Below are positions 35,304 to 44,445 of a stretch of DNA of 64,000 bases, piece after piece (within the stretch, counting starts at the first letter, position 1; every line of letters begins with the position of its first letter). The position numbers and the translations under genes are program-made. The notes beneath the pieces were generated by a model. It searched no databases. It saw only the letters and a list, made by a program, of their open reading frames with translations, and was not told the DNA's origin. Origin of the DNA: Trichocoleus sp. FACHB-46 (GTDB lineage: Bacteria; Cyanobacteriota; Cyanobacteriia; FACHB-46). The DNA is taken from positions 163,245 to 227,244 of the forward strand of contig NZ_JACJOD010000028.1 in assembly GCF_014695385.1 (NCBI RefSeq), in the 5' to 3' direction.

Positions 35304-36629
35304 TTATATTAAATTTGTCTGCTCAACGGCGATCGCTTCAGGGGCACATTTCCCTCGCAGCAGATACGTGTTCATCTCTCCTTTTCCCTTAATGACGATA
35401 CTGCCTCGCTCCTCAAAAACATACTGCTGTTTCAAGCACTCATAGGTAGTCTCGCTGACCTGAATCTCTCCTGGCAAGCCTTGGGATTCCATGCGGCTGG
35501 CGGTGTTGACGGTATCGCCCCATAGGTCGTAGGCAAATTTTTTCAGGCCAATAATCCCCGCTACCACAGGCCCAGTATGAATCCCTGTGCGAATCTCCAG
35601 CATATGTCCTGTCTGAGTGTTGAGCTGCTTCAGCGCTTGGTGCATTGCCAAGGCCATCTGGGCGATCGCGGAGGCATGATCGATGCGGTGTTGGGGCAGC
35701 CCAGCCACCACCATGTAAGAATCGCCAATGGTTTTAATCTTTTCCAGCCCATGATATTCGGCTAACTCATCAAAGCGGGAGAAGACTTGGTTGAGTAGGT
35801 TGACCACCTCAGACGGTGACATTTGGGTTGAGAGTTGAGTAAAGCCGACAATATCGGCAAATAGCACCGTCACTTCCGCGAAACTATCGGCGATCGTCTG
35901 TTGTTGTTTGAGCAAGCGCTCAGCAATGGAGGGAGGGAGGATGTTGAGGAGTAACTGTTCCGATCGCTGCTGTTCTTGTCTGAGCCTGTAGCGAGTTTGG
36001 AACTCAGCTTTAGATAGGCGCTCGTAGAGATACACCACCAAAGTTGACATGAGACAAATCCATCCCATGTCGAACAGAAAACCTGTGGCTGAGATGTTGG
36101 CAGGCAAAAACTGCTGGCTCACAAGCCAACTAGTCGCAAAGAAGAAGGCATAAGCTCCCAGTTGGGAAAGGAGATGGAGCCGCCAACGAAATGGAATAAT
36201 TGTGGCTTGGGCAAAGAAGGTAATTGTCCAACCCTTTAGATCCGGAATGATCACAGGATCAAGGGTTGAAGGGACGTTGGTGAGCATGGTGATGGACCAA
36301 GAGAGTCCTAGAAAGGCGATCGCTTGCTGGCGCTTTCCGACAGGCAATTGCAGCCAGACCAGCCAGCTCGCCATGCTCAACGCTGTCAGTAAATTCTTGA
36401 ATACAACTGCATTCAAGGAGCGATCGCCCAACATCATTTGGATTAGGTACAGCCCTGTCAACCCTGAAAAGTAGAGTAGCCCCAATCCCAAACCTAAACT
36501 TAAACGCTTGTAGAGAAAGCGCCGTCGCCACGCCCAGTAGTTATTAAACTCCACCTCGCTAGGCGCTTCCAGTAGGGTGGGTAACCATTGCCTGAACTGG
36601 TGAATGAATTTTCCCACGGGCTTCTTCAC
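35304..36629 (-). CDS. Membrane-bound adenylate cyclase (class III)
   Basis: A 441-residue protein with about six hydrophobic segments between residues 42 and 202 and a class III cyclase domain from about 250. Metal-binding Asp259 (LFADIVGF) and Asp303 (IGDSYMV) are intact. Lys299 (EKIKTIGD) and Asp368 (AYDLWGDTVN) are the pair that selects adenine, and the transition-state Asn/Arg lie in TVNTASRMES. It should therefore make cAMP rather than cGMP. A helical linker (residues 205-245) joins membrane and catalytic parts. SbtB proteins bind cAMP, so there is a possible functional link to the carbon cluster, though not a genetic one. Confidence 0.9.
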   Translation of the reverse strand: MKKPVGKFIHQFRQWLPTLLEAPSEVEFNNYWAWRRRFLYKRLSLGLGLGLLYFSGLTGLYLIQMMLGDRSLNAVVFKNLLTALSMASWLVWLQLPVGKRQQAIAFLGLSWSITMLTNVPSTLDPVIIPDLKGWTITFFAQATIIPFRWRLHLLSQLGAYAFFFATSWLVSQQFLPANISATGFLFDMGWICLMSTLVVYLYERLSKAEFQTRYRLRQEQQRSEQLLLNILPPSIAERLLKQQQTIADSFAEVTVLFADIVGFTQLSTQMSPSEVVNLLNQVFSRFDELAEYHGLEKIKTIGDSYMVVAGLPQHRIDHASAIAQMALAMHQALKQLNTQTGHMLEIRTGIHTGPVVAGIIGLKKFAYDLWGDTVNTASRMESQGLPGEIQVSETTYECLKQQYVFEERGSIVIKGKGEMNTYLLRGKCAPEAIAVEQTNLI

Positions 36630-36806
36630 ACTCTTTGGCTCTCCAATTGGATGGGTCCGCTACCACCCTAAATACTGGCAGTATTCCCAACTCAAAACCC
36701 TATAGATTCATTTCCGGGGCCATCCTCGGAGATACTAGAGAAGTAACTAGTACAAACTGGCTGCACCAAGCCAGGTATCTAGCCGTTTTCTAAAGGATCG
36801 AGTCCT

Positions 36807-37088
36807 GTGTCATTGATCGCTGCGATTGAGACTGTCTTTCACAATCCTCCCATTCCCTTTGAGCCAGCCAAACACTCACTGAAAGCTTGGGCGACTTACT
36901 GCCTTAGAGATCGGGGCTTCAAGGTCGTATATGCTCAAAATGCTGACTTTGCGATCGAACCTCGTACCGGGGACAAGCTCTACTTTAAGGTCAGCCAGAG
37001 CGAACCCGAAGCTGAGGGTACTTGTGGTTGGATTGTGTGGAACAGCTCTACTAGCCAGGCAACGGTAATTCCTCCTGCCTCAGCTTAG
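36807..37088 (+). CDS. Small conserved hypothetical protein
   Basis: A 93-residue soluble protein starting at a GTG (36807) with AAAGGA about 10 nt upstream. It contains CLRDRGFKVVYAQNADFAIE and GDKLYFKVSQSEPE, a mixed alpha/beta pattern reminiscent of small restriction-like or nucleic-acid-associated folds, but no catalytic motif is evident. I cannot name it. It diverges from the cyclase gene and converges with a methyltransferase gene. Confidence 0.6.
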   Translation: MSLIAAIETVFHNPPIPFEPAKHSLKAWATYCLRDRGFKVVYAQNADFAIEPRTGDKLYFKVSQSEPEAEGTCGWIVWNSSTSQATVIPPASA

Positions 37089-37116
37089 GCAGGGTTTAGG
37101 CTGGGGCGATCGCGCC

Positions 37117-37902
37117 CTAAGCAAGCTTACGAAAAATCATTAGATGTTGTTGCGGTAGTAAGTTTTTGGTTTCTTGCCAAACTAAACCTACTGCCTGCAT
37201 CTCCTTCTTGACCTGCCGCTGAGTCATTTTGTGGAGCGCTTTGATCGCAATCAGGGGATTCTCACCTCGGTATTCTACGAGTACCACCCTGCCTCCGGGT
37301 TTGAGCGATCGCACCAGCGCCGTCATCATTTCTTGGGGATACTCAAATTCGTGATAAGCATCCACCATTAACGCCAGATCTACGCTGGCAGGAGGAAGAT
37401 GCGGATCTTGCACCGTGCCCAGAACGGGTTCAACATTGGTTGCTTGGTTTTCCTGCTTGAGAAAGTTGAGAACCTCAATCATCTCCGGTTGCACCTCAAC
37501 CGCCAAAACTTTCCCGGTTGGCACCAACGGACTGAGCCGAAAACTAAAGTAGCCAGTGCCCGCTCCAATATCTGCCACCACATCCGACGGTTGGAGATCC
37601 AGCGCTTCTACGACTTTTTGTGGTTGCTCTTCCCAACTGCGACTAGAACGCTCTAGCCAAGCGGCTCCCTGATGGCCCATCACCTGAGCAATCTCTCGGC
37701 CCAAGTAGATTTTGCCGATGCCGTCAGAACGGTGGCGATCGCGCTGCTGGTAAATACTGGCGACATCTGCACTAGCGGCAGCAGGCAGGGGACTGACAAT
37801 GGTGAGCCATAGCCCCAAGCCGATGATGACCAGACACGCGATCGCCCGTTTAACAAGAGCTTTTGATAGCAGAGGGCGATCGCTGATGCCACTCACGCTC
37901 AT
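37117..37902 (-). CDS. Exported or membrane-anchored SAM-dependent methyltransferase
   Basis: A 261-residue protein with an N-terminal hydrophobic segment (AIACLVIIGLGLWLTIV) and Ala-rich cleavage-like region near residue 44, then a class I methyltransferase fold. Motif I is VVADIGAGTGYFSFRLS, motif II LAVEVQPEMIEVL, and the post-motif region VDLALMVDAYHEFEYPQEM. It resembles the group of cyanobacterial methyltransferases with a signal-like N-terminus; the substrate is unknown. Its ATG overlaps the stop of the upstream gene as ATGA, so the two are translationally coupled. Confidence 0.82.
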   Translation of the reverse strand: MSVSGISDRPLLSKALVKRAIACLVIIGLGLWLTIVSPLPAAASADVASIYQQRDRHRSDGIGKIYLGREIAQVMGHQGAAWLERSSRSWEEQPQKVVEALDLQPSDVVADIGAGTGYFSFRLSPLVPTGKVLAVEVQPEMIEVLNFLKQENQATNVEPVLGTVQDPHLPPASVDLALMVDAYHEFEYPQEMMTALVRSLKPGGRVVLVEYRGENPLIAIKALHKMTQRQVKKEMQAVGLVWQETKNLLPQQHLMIFRKLA

Positions 37903-38255
37903 ACTTTGGATGCTTCAGCCTCGAGTGCTTCTGCCTCTGAGGCGCGTACCTCACTGACCACCTCATAGGTTCTCAGGCTCGGCGGGCTGACGAATAGGGG
38001 TAGCAGTTTTTTCAGAATCGATTTATAAGCATCATTGACGTTGGCTTTCATGCTGTCTTCGCTATCCCAAAGAATCACCGAGATGCCTTTGTCAGTGCCT
38101 TGTTCTTGCAGCAAATAAGCTTCCTTAAACCCTTCCCCGTAGGTTGAAACTGCTTCGTCATAGAGGCGTTTCGCTTCGGTAAAGGTGCCCGCATGGAACT
38201 CGCCAATCGCAACTTGGGCAATGCGGTGGTTTAAACAATCGTTGAAATCTGTCAT
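37899..38255 (-). CDS. Small ABM-domain-like hypothetical protein
   Basis: A 118-residue protein with the look of a ferredoxin-like dimeric alpha/beta-barrel (antibiotic biosynthesis monooxygenase fold): AQVAIGEFHAGTFTEAKRLY, then EAYLLQEQGTDKGISVILWD, and a Glu/Ala-rich tail. Catalytic residues cannot be identified, so the fold call is tentative. It is translationally coupled (ATGA) to the downstream methyltransferase, which suggests a shared task. Confidence 0.55.
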   Translation of the reverse strand: MTDFNDCLNHRIAQVAIGEFHAGTFTEAKRLYDEAVSTYGEGFKEAYLLQEQGTDKGISVILWDSEDSMKANVNDAYKSILKKLLPLFVSPPSLRTYEVVSEVRASEAEALEAEASKV

Positions 38256-38385
38256 GGTAACTTTCGCAGTGAAATCAAAATTTAGATTTGGACAGGGTAA
38301 GAATAGCTGGCCCAGCCTTCTAGCTCAACCCTCTGGCTCAGTCTTCTGGCTCAGCGCAACCCCACCAGTCTAATGTGGTGTAATA

Positions 38386-38904
38386 CTAGCAATCATCATT
38401 CCTGAGACTGCCATCTGGCATGATGGTGTTACAGAACTTAGCGTCACTTAAGTCTGCTCCCTCTAGCTGAGCTTGGTGCAAATTTACCTTGCGTAGGTTG
38501 GCCCAAGATAAACGAGCATGGCTCAAATTGGCCTTTCTCAGGTCTGCTCCGCTGAGTTGAGCGTGATTTAACACTGCTTTGCTCAGGTTAGCGGCACAAA
38601 GATCCGCTTGAATTAAACTAGCTCGGTGGAGATTGGCTTCGCTCAGATTGGCCCCTCCCAAAATCGCCTTGTTGAGGTTGACCCGCTGCAAACGAGACTT
38701 GCTTAAGTTAGCCCGATACAGGTTGACGCCATCGAGGTTGGCATCTTCTAGGTTCACTTTCTGCAAGTTGCTCTTAACCAAACTGGCGCGGCTGAGGTCT
38801 ACTGCCCCTAATTTCAGCCGTTGCAGGTTGGTTTGGTTTAAGTGAGTTTGGCTAAAATTGCGTTCCCCAGATTGATAGCGCTGCTTCAGTTCTTCAGTAT
38901 TCAT
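38386..38904 (-). CDS. Pentapeptide-repeat protein
   Basis: A 172-residue protein from the ATG at 38904; an in-frame GTG 63 bp upstream is less likely. After a short polar head (MNTEELKQRYQSGERNFSQ), about 25 five-residue repeats of A(D/N)LXX type run from residue 19 to about 160, for example RANLSKSRLQ and EANLHRASLIQADLCAANLS. This predicts a right-handed quadrilateral beta-helix. No signal peptide. Function is unknown; such proteins are very numerous in cyanobacteria. Confidence 0.88.
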   Translation of the reverse strand: MNTEELKQRYQSGERNFSQTHLNQTNLQRLKLGAVDLSRASLVKSNLQKVNLEDANLDGVNLYRANLSKSRLQRVNLNKAILGGANLSEANLHRASLIQADLCAANLSKAVLNHAQLSGADLRKANLSHARLSWANLRKVNLHQAQLEGADLSDAKFCNTIMPDGSLRNDDC

Positions 38905-39030
38905 AGCGATCGCTTTCACCCAGTTAAAGATCTCGCTTTTGTAGTGGCAATCCAAGTGGCAATCCACTACAACCTTCCAGCATTAGCTGTTGATTTCTAG
39001 CGTACTGCGAAGTTCACTGGGTAAAGACGA

Positions 39031-40125
39031 TTATTGCAAAAACTCTACTAACTGCTCTAACTTGGCCCAAGCAGCTCCACTTTGCAGAATATCTTGAGCG
39101 ATCGCCACGCCTTTGGCATAAGCTTCCAATGGGTTAGCCGTTTCAGGCAGTTGCTCGCCCACTTGTAAAGCCAAGGCCGCATTCAGAGCCACCGCATCCC
39201 GTTGAGCGGTTGTACCTTTTCCTTGCAACACTGCTTTCAAGATCGCAGCGTTTTCGGCTAAGTCCCCGCCTTGCAACGCACTGGTGGGCGCAAACTCCAA
39301 CCCCAAATCTTGAGGATTCAGCGTCACTCGCTGCACCGTTTGGTTAGCCAACACCGCCAAATCTGTCACATCTGCTAAACCCGCTTCATCGAGTCTTTCC
39401 CGTCCATGTAGGACGATCGCTCGCTGGATACCGAGTTGATTCAAAGCGTCCGCGATCGCATCCACCAGATGAGGATCGCACACGCCAATGACTTGTCCGG
39501 TGGGTCTAAGCGGGTTCACTAGCGGCCCCAACAAGTTAAAAATTGTGCGAACTTTTAGGGTTCTACGCAGTGGAGCCACTCCCTTCAGGGCTGGGTGCCA
39601 ACCCACAGCAAACAAAAAGGTAATGTCCACGTTTTGTAGAGCCGCTTGCACCTGTTCTGGACTAGCAGCGAGATTGACGCCTAAGGCTTCCAAGACATCC
39701 GCCGATCCCACTTTGCTAGAGGCGGAACGGTTGCCATGCTTGGCGACAGACACCCCAGCCGCTGCCGCCACAAATGCCACTGCTGTAGAGATATTGAACG
39801 TTGAAGCGCCATCTCCTCCGGTACCGCAGGTATCGATCAGGGGCGTTGAAAATTTTGGCAAAGTCATGCCACTCGCCGCAGACTGGGACTGCAATACCTG
39901 GGCCATTCCTGCTAACTCAGTTGCAGAAACTCCTTTGGCCTGAATTGCCGCCAAAATTGCGCCCGACAACACGGGTGGAATTGTCTCGCTCAGCCAGCCA
40001 CGCATCAGCGTTGCAGCCTCCTCTGTTGCTAGAGATTGACGGTCTAGCAGTTGTTGGAGCAATTGAGGCCACAGGGGCGAGTCAGCGGTTAACAAGCTAG
40101 AGTCAGCAGCCGAGGTGACAGACAT
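39031..40125 (-). CDS. trpD: Anthranilate phosphoribosyltransferase
   Basis: About 364 residues from the ATG at 40125, with a family-like start after a short acidic head; an extension to 40233 reads as non-family sequence. It joins anthranilate to PRPP in tryptophan synthesis. PRPP binding is by [38 protein letters not shown] follows, and [19 protein letters not shown] and [17 protein letters not shown] are the anthranilate region. No other trp genes are next to it, as usual in cyanobacteria. Confidence 0.93.
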   Translation of the reverse strand: MSVTSAADSSLLTADSPLWPQLLQQLLDRQSLATEEAATLMRGWLSETIPPVLSGAILAAIQAKGVSATELAGMAQVLQSQSAASGMTLPKFSTPLIDTCGTGGDGASTFNISTAVAFVAAAAGVSVAKHGNRSASSKVGSADVLEALGVNLAASPEQVQAALQNVDITFLFAVGWHPALKGVAPLRRTLKVRTIFNLLGPLVNPLRPTGQVIGVCDPHLVDAIADALNQLGIQRAIVLHGRERLDEAGLADVTDLAVLANQTVQRVTLNPQDLGLEFAPTSALQGGDLAENAAILKAVLQGKGTTAQRDAVALNAALALQVGEQLPETANPLEAYAKGVAIAQDILQSGAAWAKLEQLVEFLQ

Positions 40126-40334
40126 AGGAGAGACAATTAGGGCGATGAGTTCCTTACGTATAGTACAAGCTGCTGGGGCAGGTTGCGAGGGTAGCTCTGA
40201 GCGATCGCAAGTGACAAAAGTTCGGTTAATCAATTCTTTACTTGCTGTTACTAAAGTTTGGGCAAAAGTTTAGTTCTAAAACTCAGACAGGATGATAACT
40301 TCAGAGTAATTAGCCCCAGTCGCGTGAGTGCGTG

Positions 40335-40703
40335 ATGAATCGATTTTTGGTCCTAGGTGTTGGCAGTTGGATTACTTGGAATTTCCTCCTCTCTTGGGCG
40401 CAAGCTCAGCCTATTTCCTACCTGCCCTGTCAACCCATCGTGACTGGCTTCAATACCACTCAGCAAGGCGATGTGATCGTGCTTGGGCAACGGAGTGGCT
40501 ATTCCTATGTGGTCGCAATTCCTTCGCAAAGCCGAGCCACCTTGGATGCAGTGCGGCAATGTGTTCCTGATGCTTTCATCACTCGCTCTAAACTAGGCCC
40601 TTATGTTCATGCGGGTTCTTTTCCGACTCGGGCTGGAGCAGAAAGTTTATCTTGGTTCCTGCGATCGCGAGGCTTAGATTCACGAGTGGTCTACGTTCGC
40701 TAA
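40335..40703 (+). CDS. Exported SPOR-like small protein
   Basis: About 122 residues from the ATG at 40335 (a GTG lies one codon earlier). It has a signal peptide (FLVLGVGSWITWNFLLSW, cleavage near AQAQ) and a C-terminal half with the SPOR-like pattern GPYVHAGSFPTRAGAESLSW, then FLRSRGLDSRVVYVR. SPOR domains bind denuded peptidoglycan glycan strands, so a cell-wall role is plausible. Two Cys (PCQP, RQCV) may form a disulfide. It diverges from trpD. Confidence 0.7.
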   Translation: MNRFLVLGVGSWITWNFLLSWAQAQPISYLPCQPIVTGFNTTQQGDVIVLGQRSGYSYVVAIPSQSRATLDAVRQCVPDAFITRSKLGPYVHAGSFPTRAGAESLSWFLRSRGLDSRVVYVR

Positions 40704-40896
40704 TCCCAATGACGGCTGCTAGGTGGCTTTTGTTGGCTCAGGTACGTTCATTTACGTCGTGTTAACCCAGCCTTACTGCCTCATTAATCTCCAGTTGCTA
40801 ATCTGATCAAGGCCTCTGTGCTACACCGACCTTTGCAGAAGTGAGTGATGAAGTTGGTTGTGATTGATCAGCAATCAACTTCCTCCCTGGAGATGA

Positions 40897-41403
40897 ATGA
40901 AACGATTGCAGCCCCAAACGAATTTTCGTCGCTGTCGAGCTATAGCTGGTTTGCCGCATCTCGCCTTAGGCTTTTGCTGCCTGTTAGGAAGCTTTAGCGC
41001 GATCGCTCCTGCAACTTTAGCGGAAACCCAACAACTCAGTTTTACGCTCAACACCGTCGGCAACCAAAGCTTTGATGATTTGATGCAGCAGGCGGAATCG
41101 TTGGCTCGAAACACAATTGAGCAAACTTTTGCCAACAACCCTGAGACGACAGCCGTTGCCGTGAGTGTGCTAGGGGAGCGCAATGGTCAGGAAGTGCCGC
41201 TCCTCTTGACCAACGTCTCGCGTGTGAGTTGGCAGCAACAGCCAAGATTGCAACCCTGGACCAAATATTTCAGCCGTCCTTCCATTACGCTCCTAGGCTT
41301 CTTAGAGCCGCAAACTACTCAACCTGCCACCGCAACGGCTAGCTTCGTCTCCCAAACCGCCAGAAGCCGATTGGAAGATACCCCTGGCTTTCGAGATGAT
41401 TGA
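40897..41403 (+). CDS. Exported hypothetical protein
   Basis: A 168-residue protein with a basic N-terminus and signal sequence (LALGFCCLLGSFSAIAPAT), cleaved near residue 43. The mature part contains DDLMQQAESLARNTIEQTF and TTAVAVSVLGERNGQEVPLL, a helix-strand pattern shared by some cyanobacterial exported proteins I cannot name. No catalytic motif is visible. It is monocistronic. Confidence 0.65.
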   Translation: MKRLQPQTNFRRCRAIAGLPHLALGFCCLLGSFSAIAPATLAETQQLSFTLNTVGNQSFDDLMQQAESLARNTIEQTFANNPETTAVAVSVLGERNGQEVPLLLTNVSRVSWQQQPRLQPWTKYFSRPSITLLGFLEPQTTQPATATASFVSQTARSRLEDTPGFRDD

Positions 41404-41431
41404 ACTTGAAGATAGGGCTAGTAACAATTTG

Positions 41432-41452
41432 CAGTTCGTAATTCGTAATTTG
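41432..41452. repeat. Short TTCGTAA tandem
   Basis: CAGTTCGTAATTCGTAATTTG contains the TTCGTAA unit twice. Strings of this kind are frequent filler in cyanobacterial spacers. It is too short to call an element. Confidence 0.3.
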
Positions 41453-41515
41453 AAATCCTAGCGAGTGAGTTGTTACGCTGGAATGAACTGCTGCTAGATC
41501 TCGCGAGAGGGAGAC

Positions 41516-42871
41516 ATGGCACCTCATCTAGGCCAAAATACAGGGCAAGATACAGGGCAAACAGATATAAGCACCTCGCAGTCAGCGATCGCGACCTACC
41601 TAGACGCTCACATTGCCACCGAGCGATTTATGGGGGCGGTGTTGGTAGGGCGAAGAGGAGAGATCCTGTTTAGCCAGGGATATGGGATGGCTAACTGGAA
41701 ACATAGCGTGCCCAACACAACCCACACCAAGTTTCGCTTAGCCTCGCTTACAAAGCAGTTTACCGCTGCCGCAATCCTGCAATTACAAGCACAGGATTTG
41801 CTGGATGTGCAAGCAGCGATCGCCACTTATCTTCCTGACTATCCGAACGGCGATCGCATTACCATTCATCAATTGTTGAATCATACAGCTGGCATTCCTA
41901 ACTACACTGCCTTTCCAGACTATGCAACCCAAAAACGTCTATCTATGTCTGTGGCAGAGGTGGTGGCTTGGTTCAAAGACAAACCGCTGGAGTTTGAACC
42001 CGGAGATCAATATCGTTACAGCAACTCTGGGTATACGTTGTTGACCCACATTTTAGAAACGGTATCTGGACAGCCCTATGCAGAGTATCTGCGATCGCAC
42101 CTTTTTGAACCTTTGGGAATGACGAGTTCAGGTTATGACACTGATTGGGATATATTGCCGCATCGCGCCTCTGGTTATGACTTGACAGATACAGGGTACG
42201 GTAATGCTGAGTTTATTGATATGTCAGTGCCAACCGGGGCAGGGGGACTGTATTCAACGGTGGAAGATCTCTATAAGTGGGACCAAGCATTGGATACAGA
42301 AGCCGTGTTGGGCGATCGCGCCAAAGCTCAGATGTTTGCCCCAACAGTGCCAGTGAGTGAGGCAGGGAAGGTTTATTACGGATACGGCTGGATTGTGGCT
42401 GAGCAGTTAGGTCGTAAACATATCACTCATGGCGGTGCCATTGATGGGTTCCGCACGATTATTTCCCGGTATCCCGATGAGCAAGTAACGGTGATTGTGC
42501 TGTCCAACGTGAGTAGTGCGGCAGTGGCGGAGATTGGTGCTGGTTTAGCAGCGATCGCATTCGGAGAGCCTTATCAGTTGCCTAGGGTATATCAAGAAGT
42601 GGCGATCGATCCGGCGATTTATGCAGGTTATGTGGGCGAATATCAGTTGGCCCCAGAAAAGATTTTGGCGATTACGGCAGAATCAGACCAACTTCTTGTT
42701 CAGCTTACTGGCCAGGGAAAACTCAAAATTTACCCCACTTCTCCAACGCACTTTTTCTTGAGGATTGTGGATGCTCAGTTGACTTTTGAAATAGATGAGC
42801 AAGGTCAAGCTCAGAAGGTAACTTTGCATCAATCTGGTCAAGATTTACCAGCGCCTAGAATGCCTCAATAA
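41516..42871 (+). CDS. Serine hydrolase of the class C beta-lactamase family
   Basis: A 451-residue protein with the penicillin-binding-protein/beta-lactamase C fold. The nucleophile Ser77-x2-Lys80 is in FRLASLTKQF, the second motif is Tyr168-Ser-Asn170 (YRYSNSGYTLL), and the third is HGG in HITHGGAIDGF. A C-terminal beta domain follows from about residue 340. GAGGGAG precedes the ATG by 5 nt. No signal peptide is present, so it probably acts in the cytoplasm as an esterase or peptidase rather than as a resistance enzyme. Confidence 0.88.
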   Translation: MAPHLGQNTGQDTGQTDISTSQSAIATYLDAHIATERFMGAVLVGRRGEILFSQGYGMANWKHSVPNTTHTKFRLASLTKQFTAAAILQLQAQDLLDVQAAIATYLPDYPNGDRITIHQLLNHTAGIPNYTAFPDYATQKRLSMSVAEVVAWFKDKPLEFEPGDQYRYSNSGYTLLTHILETVSGQPYAEYLRSHLFEPLGMTSSGYDTDWDILPHRASGYDLTDTGYGNAEFIDMSVPTGAGGLYSTVEDLYKWDQALDTEAVLGDRAKAQMFAPTVPVSEAGKVYYGYGWIVAEQLGRKHITHGGAIDGFRTIISRYPDEQVTVIVLSNVSSAAVAEIGAGLAAIAFGEPYQLPRVYQEVAIDPAIYAGYVGEYQLAPEKILAITAESDQLLVQLTGQGKLKIYPTSPTHFFLRIVDAQLTFEIDEQGQAQKVTLHQSGQDLPAPRMPQ

Positions 42872-42955
42872 GGCAGTTATTCTCCAAACTTTAGAGCGCC
42901 CAGGAATCAAGGCTCAACGGCTAACACGAAGATTAGCAACCAAAGCCACAGCTCT

Positions 42956-43573
42956 TTATCGAACACCGATGTTTAGTTTAAAGCCACCTGCGCCATCGCG
43001 TCGTGCCTCTGCCCGCACCAACCCTACACGTACCAAGTAATCTCCATTGCTGGGTAAGTTCCCTGTCCAGTTCGTCCCCACATATAGGGTTTCTCCTTGG
43101 GGGCTGAGCACAGCAACCTGCATATAGGTGCTATTGCTGCGTAGATCAACAGTCATCCGCTGGCCTGCTCGCGCATTCAAGAGATAGTCTCGCGTTTCAT
43201 ATCCTCGAACACTGCCGTTAACAGTGGCAGCAGAAGTTCCTGGCGCAAAAGAAACTCGCTGGATAGGATTGCCGTTGCCCCTGTCGAGCATCAGCAAGTC
43301 ATTCCGCACCCATCCTCTAACTTTGGATTTGGAAAACTCTACATAGTGCCAGGCGTAGCCATCTGTACCACGAGCTGATCTCAAAATTTGGACGCGATCG
43401 CCTGGTATGCCATAGCTAGGTGCAGGGGCACTGGTAGAAGGTTGCGATCGCACGTTGATTTGGCTTCCTGGGTTGCCTCGCAGTGTTCCCATTTCGATTG
43501 CCAATGCTGGCAAAGCCAAACACAGAGACAACACCAGACCACCTGCCATTGCTGAAACCGATCTCAATTTCAT
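42956..43573 (-). CDS. Exported SH3-domain protein
   Basis: A 205-residue protein with a signal peptide (MAGGLVLSLCLALPALA). Residues about 30-95 are a bacterial SH3 domain (INVRSQPSTSAPAPSYGIPG ... AWHYVEFSKSKVRGWVRNDL), and the rest is a beta-rich module (ARAGQRMTVDLRSNSTYMQV, GNLPSNGDYLVRVGL) resembling pre-peptidase domains. It should work in the periplasm, perhaps at the wall. The RBS AAAGGA lies directly against a 10-bp hairpin in the leader. Confidence 0.75.
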   Translation of the reverse strand: MKLRSVSAMAGGLVLSLCLALPALAIEMGTLRGNPGSQINVRSQPSTSAPAPSYGIPGDRVQILRSARGTDGYAWHYVEFSKSKVRGWVRNDLLMLDRGNGNPIQRVSFAPGTSAATVNGSVRGYETRDYLLNARAGQRMTVDLRSNSTYMQVAVLSPQGETLYVGTNWTGNLPSNGDYLVRVGLVRAEARRDGAGGFKLNIGVR

Positions 43574-43875
43574 AACTTATCCTTTTAGAACTGTACTTCA
43601 CAGATAGAATCAGCAACGTACAGTTCTTTTTCGGGAATGGCTAACGTTTTTAATAAGATCGCTGTCACTCAATCTAGCTGCTACGCATCAAGTTAATTTT
43701 GCCCAGATAGATCTATCTGGCTCTGCATTATGGCTACTAGGAGCGATCGCGTTTAGGGAGTCTTACCAGTTGCCTACGGTACATCATGCAACCCGTTTAG
43801 GGGTTGAGGACAATCTCTTGTGGTTGCCGCTACACTTATCATCCTCATGCTGTGCAGTGCCAAGATTTTAATGTG
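43574..43875. other. Divergent spacer between the SH3 gene and the GNAT gene
   Basis: About 300 bp with a 10-bp hairpin at the left end (43587-43627) and one HIP1 site near 43743. No gene is apparent apart from a possible longer GNAT N-terminus from 43804. Confidence 0.5.
43587..43627 (-). promoter_or_regulatory. Leader hairpin abutting the SH3 gene RBS
   Basis: AGAACTGTAC (43587-43596) pairs perfectly with GTACAGTTCT (43618-43627). On the minus strand it ends two bases before AAAGGA and the SH3 start, so the stem could affect ribosome access. On the plus strand it is followed by TTTT, but no plus-strand gene ends here. Confidence 0.4.
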
Positions 43876-44445
43876 ATGCCAACACAAGATTCATTCAATG
43901 AGTTTCCACACTTTGAAACTACAAGGTTGCATCTACGTCCAATTATGGTTTCAGATGCAAAAGATATTTATGAAATATTTTCCAATGATGCCATAACACA
44001 GTATTACGATGTTTCTACTTATACATCGGTTAACCAAGCTGAACAATTTATTGCTCGGATGAATGACCGCTTTGCTACAGGGGAGGGTATACGCTGGGCT
44101 TTGGCTTTGAAATCCACAAATCAACTAATTGGCACTTGCGGTTATAACGCCATCTCTCAACGGAGCCAGCGTGCGATTATTGGCTATGAACTTAAACAGA
44201 TTTTTTGGGGTCAAGGCTATATGCCTGAGGCACTTCAGGCAATTCTTCGTTATGGTTTTGAAGAACTCTCCCTAAATCGCATTGAAGCATTTGTGATGCT
44301 GGACAATCACCAGTCAGTTTGCATGCTCAAGAAACTGAGGTTTGTTGAAGAAGGTATTTTAAGAGAGTATGGCTTTTGGAAATCTAAGTTTTGGGATTTG
44401 CACTGTTTTTCCTTGCTAAAGCGCGAATTCTGTGACAGAGCATGA
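43876..44445 (+). CDS. GNAT family N-acetyltransferase (RimJ-like)
   Basis: About 189 residues from the ATG at 43876 (MPTQDSFNEFPHFET); an ATG at 43804 is in frame but its extension is not family-like. It resembles RimJ/RimL-type acetyltransferases: TTRLHLRPIMVSDAKDIYEI, the acetyl-CoA-binding IGYELKQIFWGQGYMPEAL and the end IEAFVMLDNHQSVCMLKKLRF. It is AT-richer than its neighbours and holds no HIP1 octamer. Its last 139 bp overlap the 3' end of an opposing methyltransferase gene whose tail looks abnormal, which suggests a recent insertion by horizontal transfer. Target unknown. Confidence 0.85.
   Translation: MPTQDSFNEFPHFETTRLHLRPIMVSDAKDIYEIFSNDAITQYYDVSTYTSVNQAEQFIARMNDRFATGEGIRWALALKSTNQLIGTCGYNAISQRSQRAIIGYELKQIFWGQGYMPEALQAILRYGFEELSLNRIEAFVMLDNHQSVCMLKKLRFVEEGILREYGFWKSKFWDLHCFSLLKREFCDRA

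Noticed and set aside
41516..42871. Beta-lactam resistance gene
   Set aside because: The fold matches, but there is no signal peptide and such serine hydrolases are mostly esterases or peptidases.
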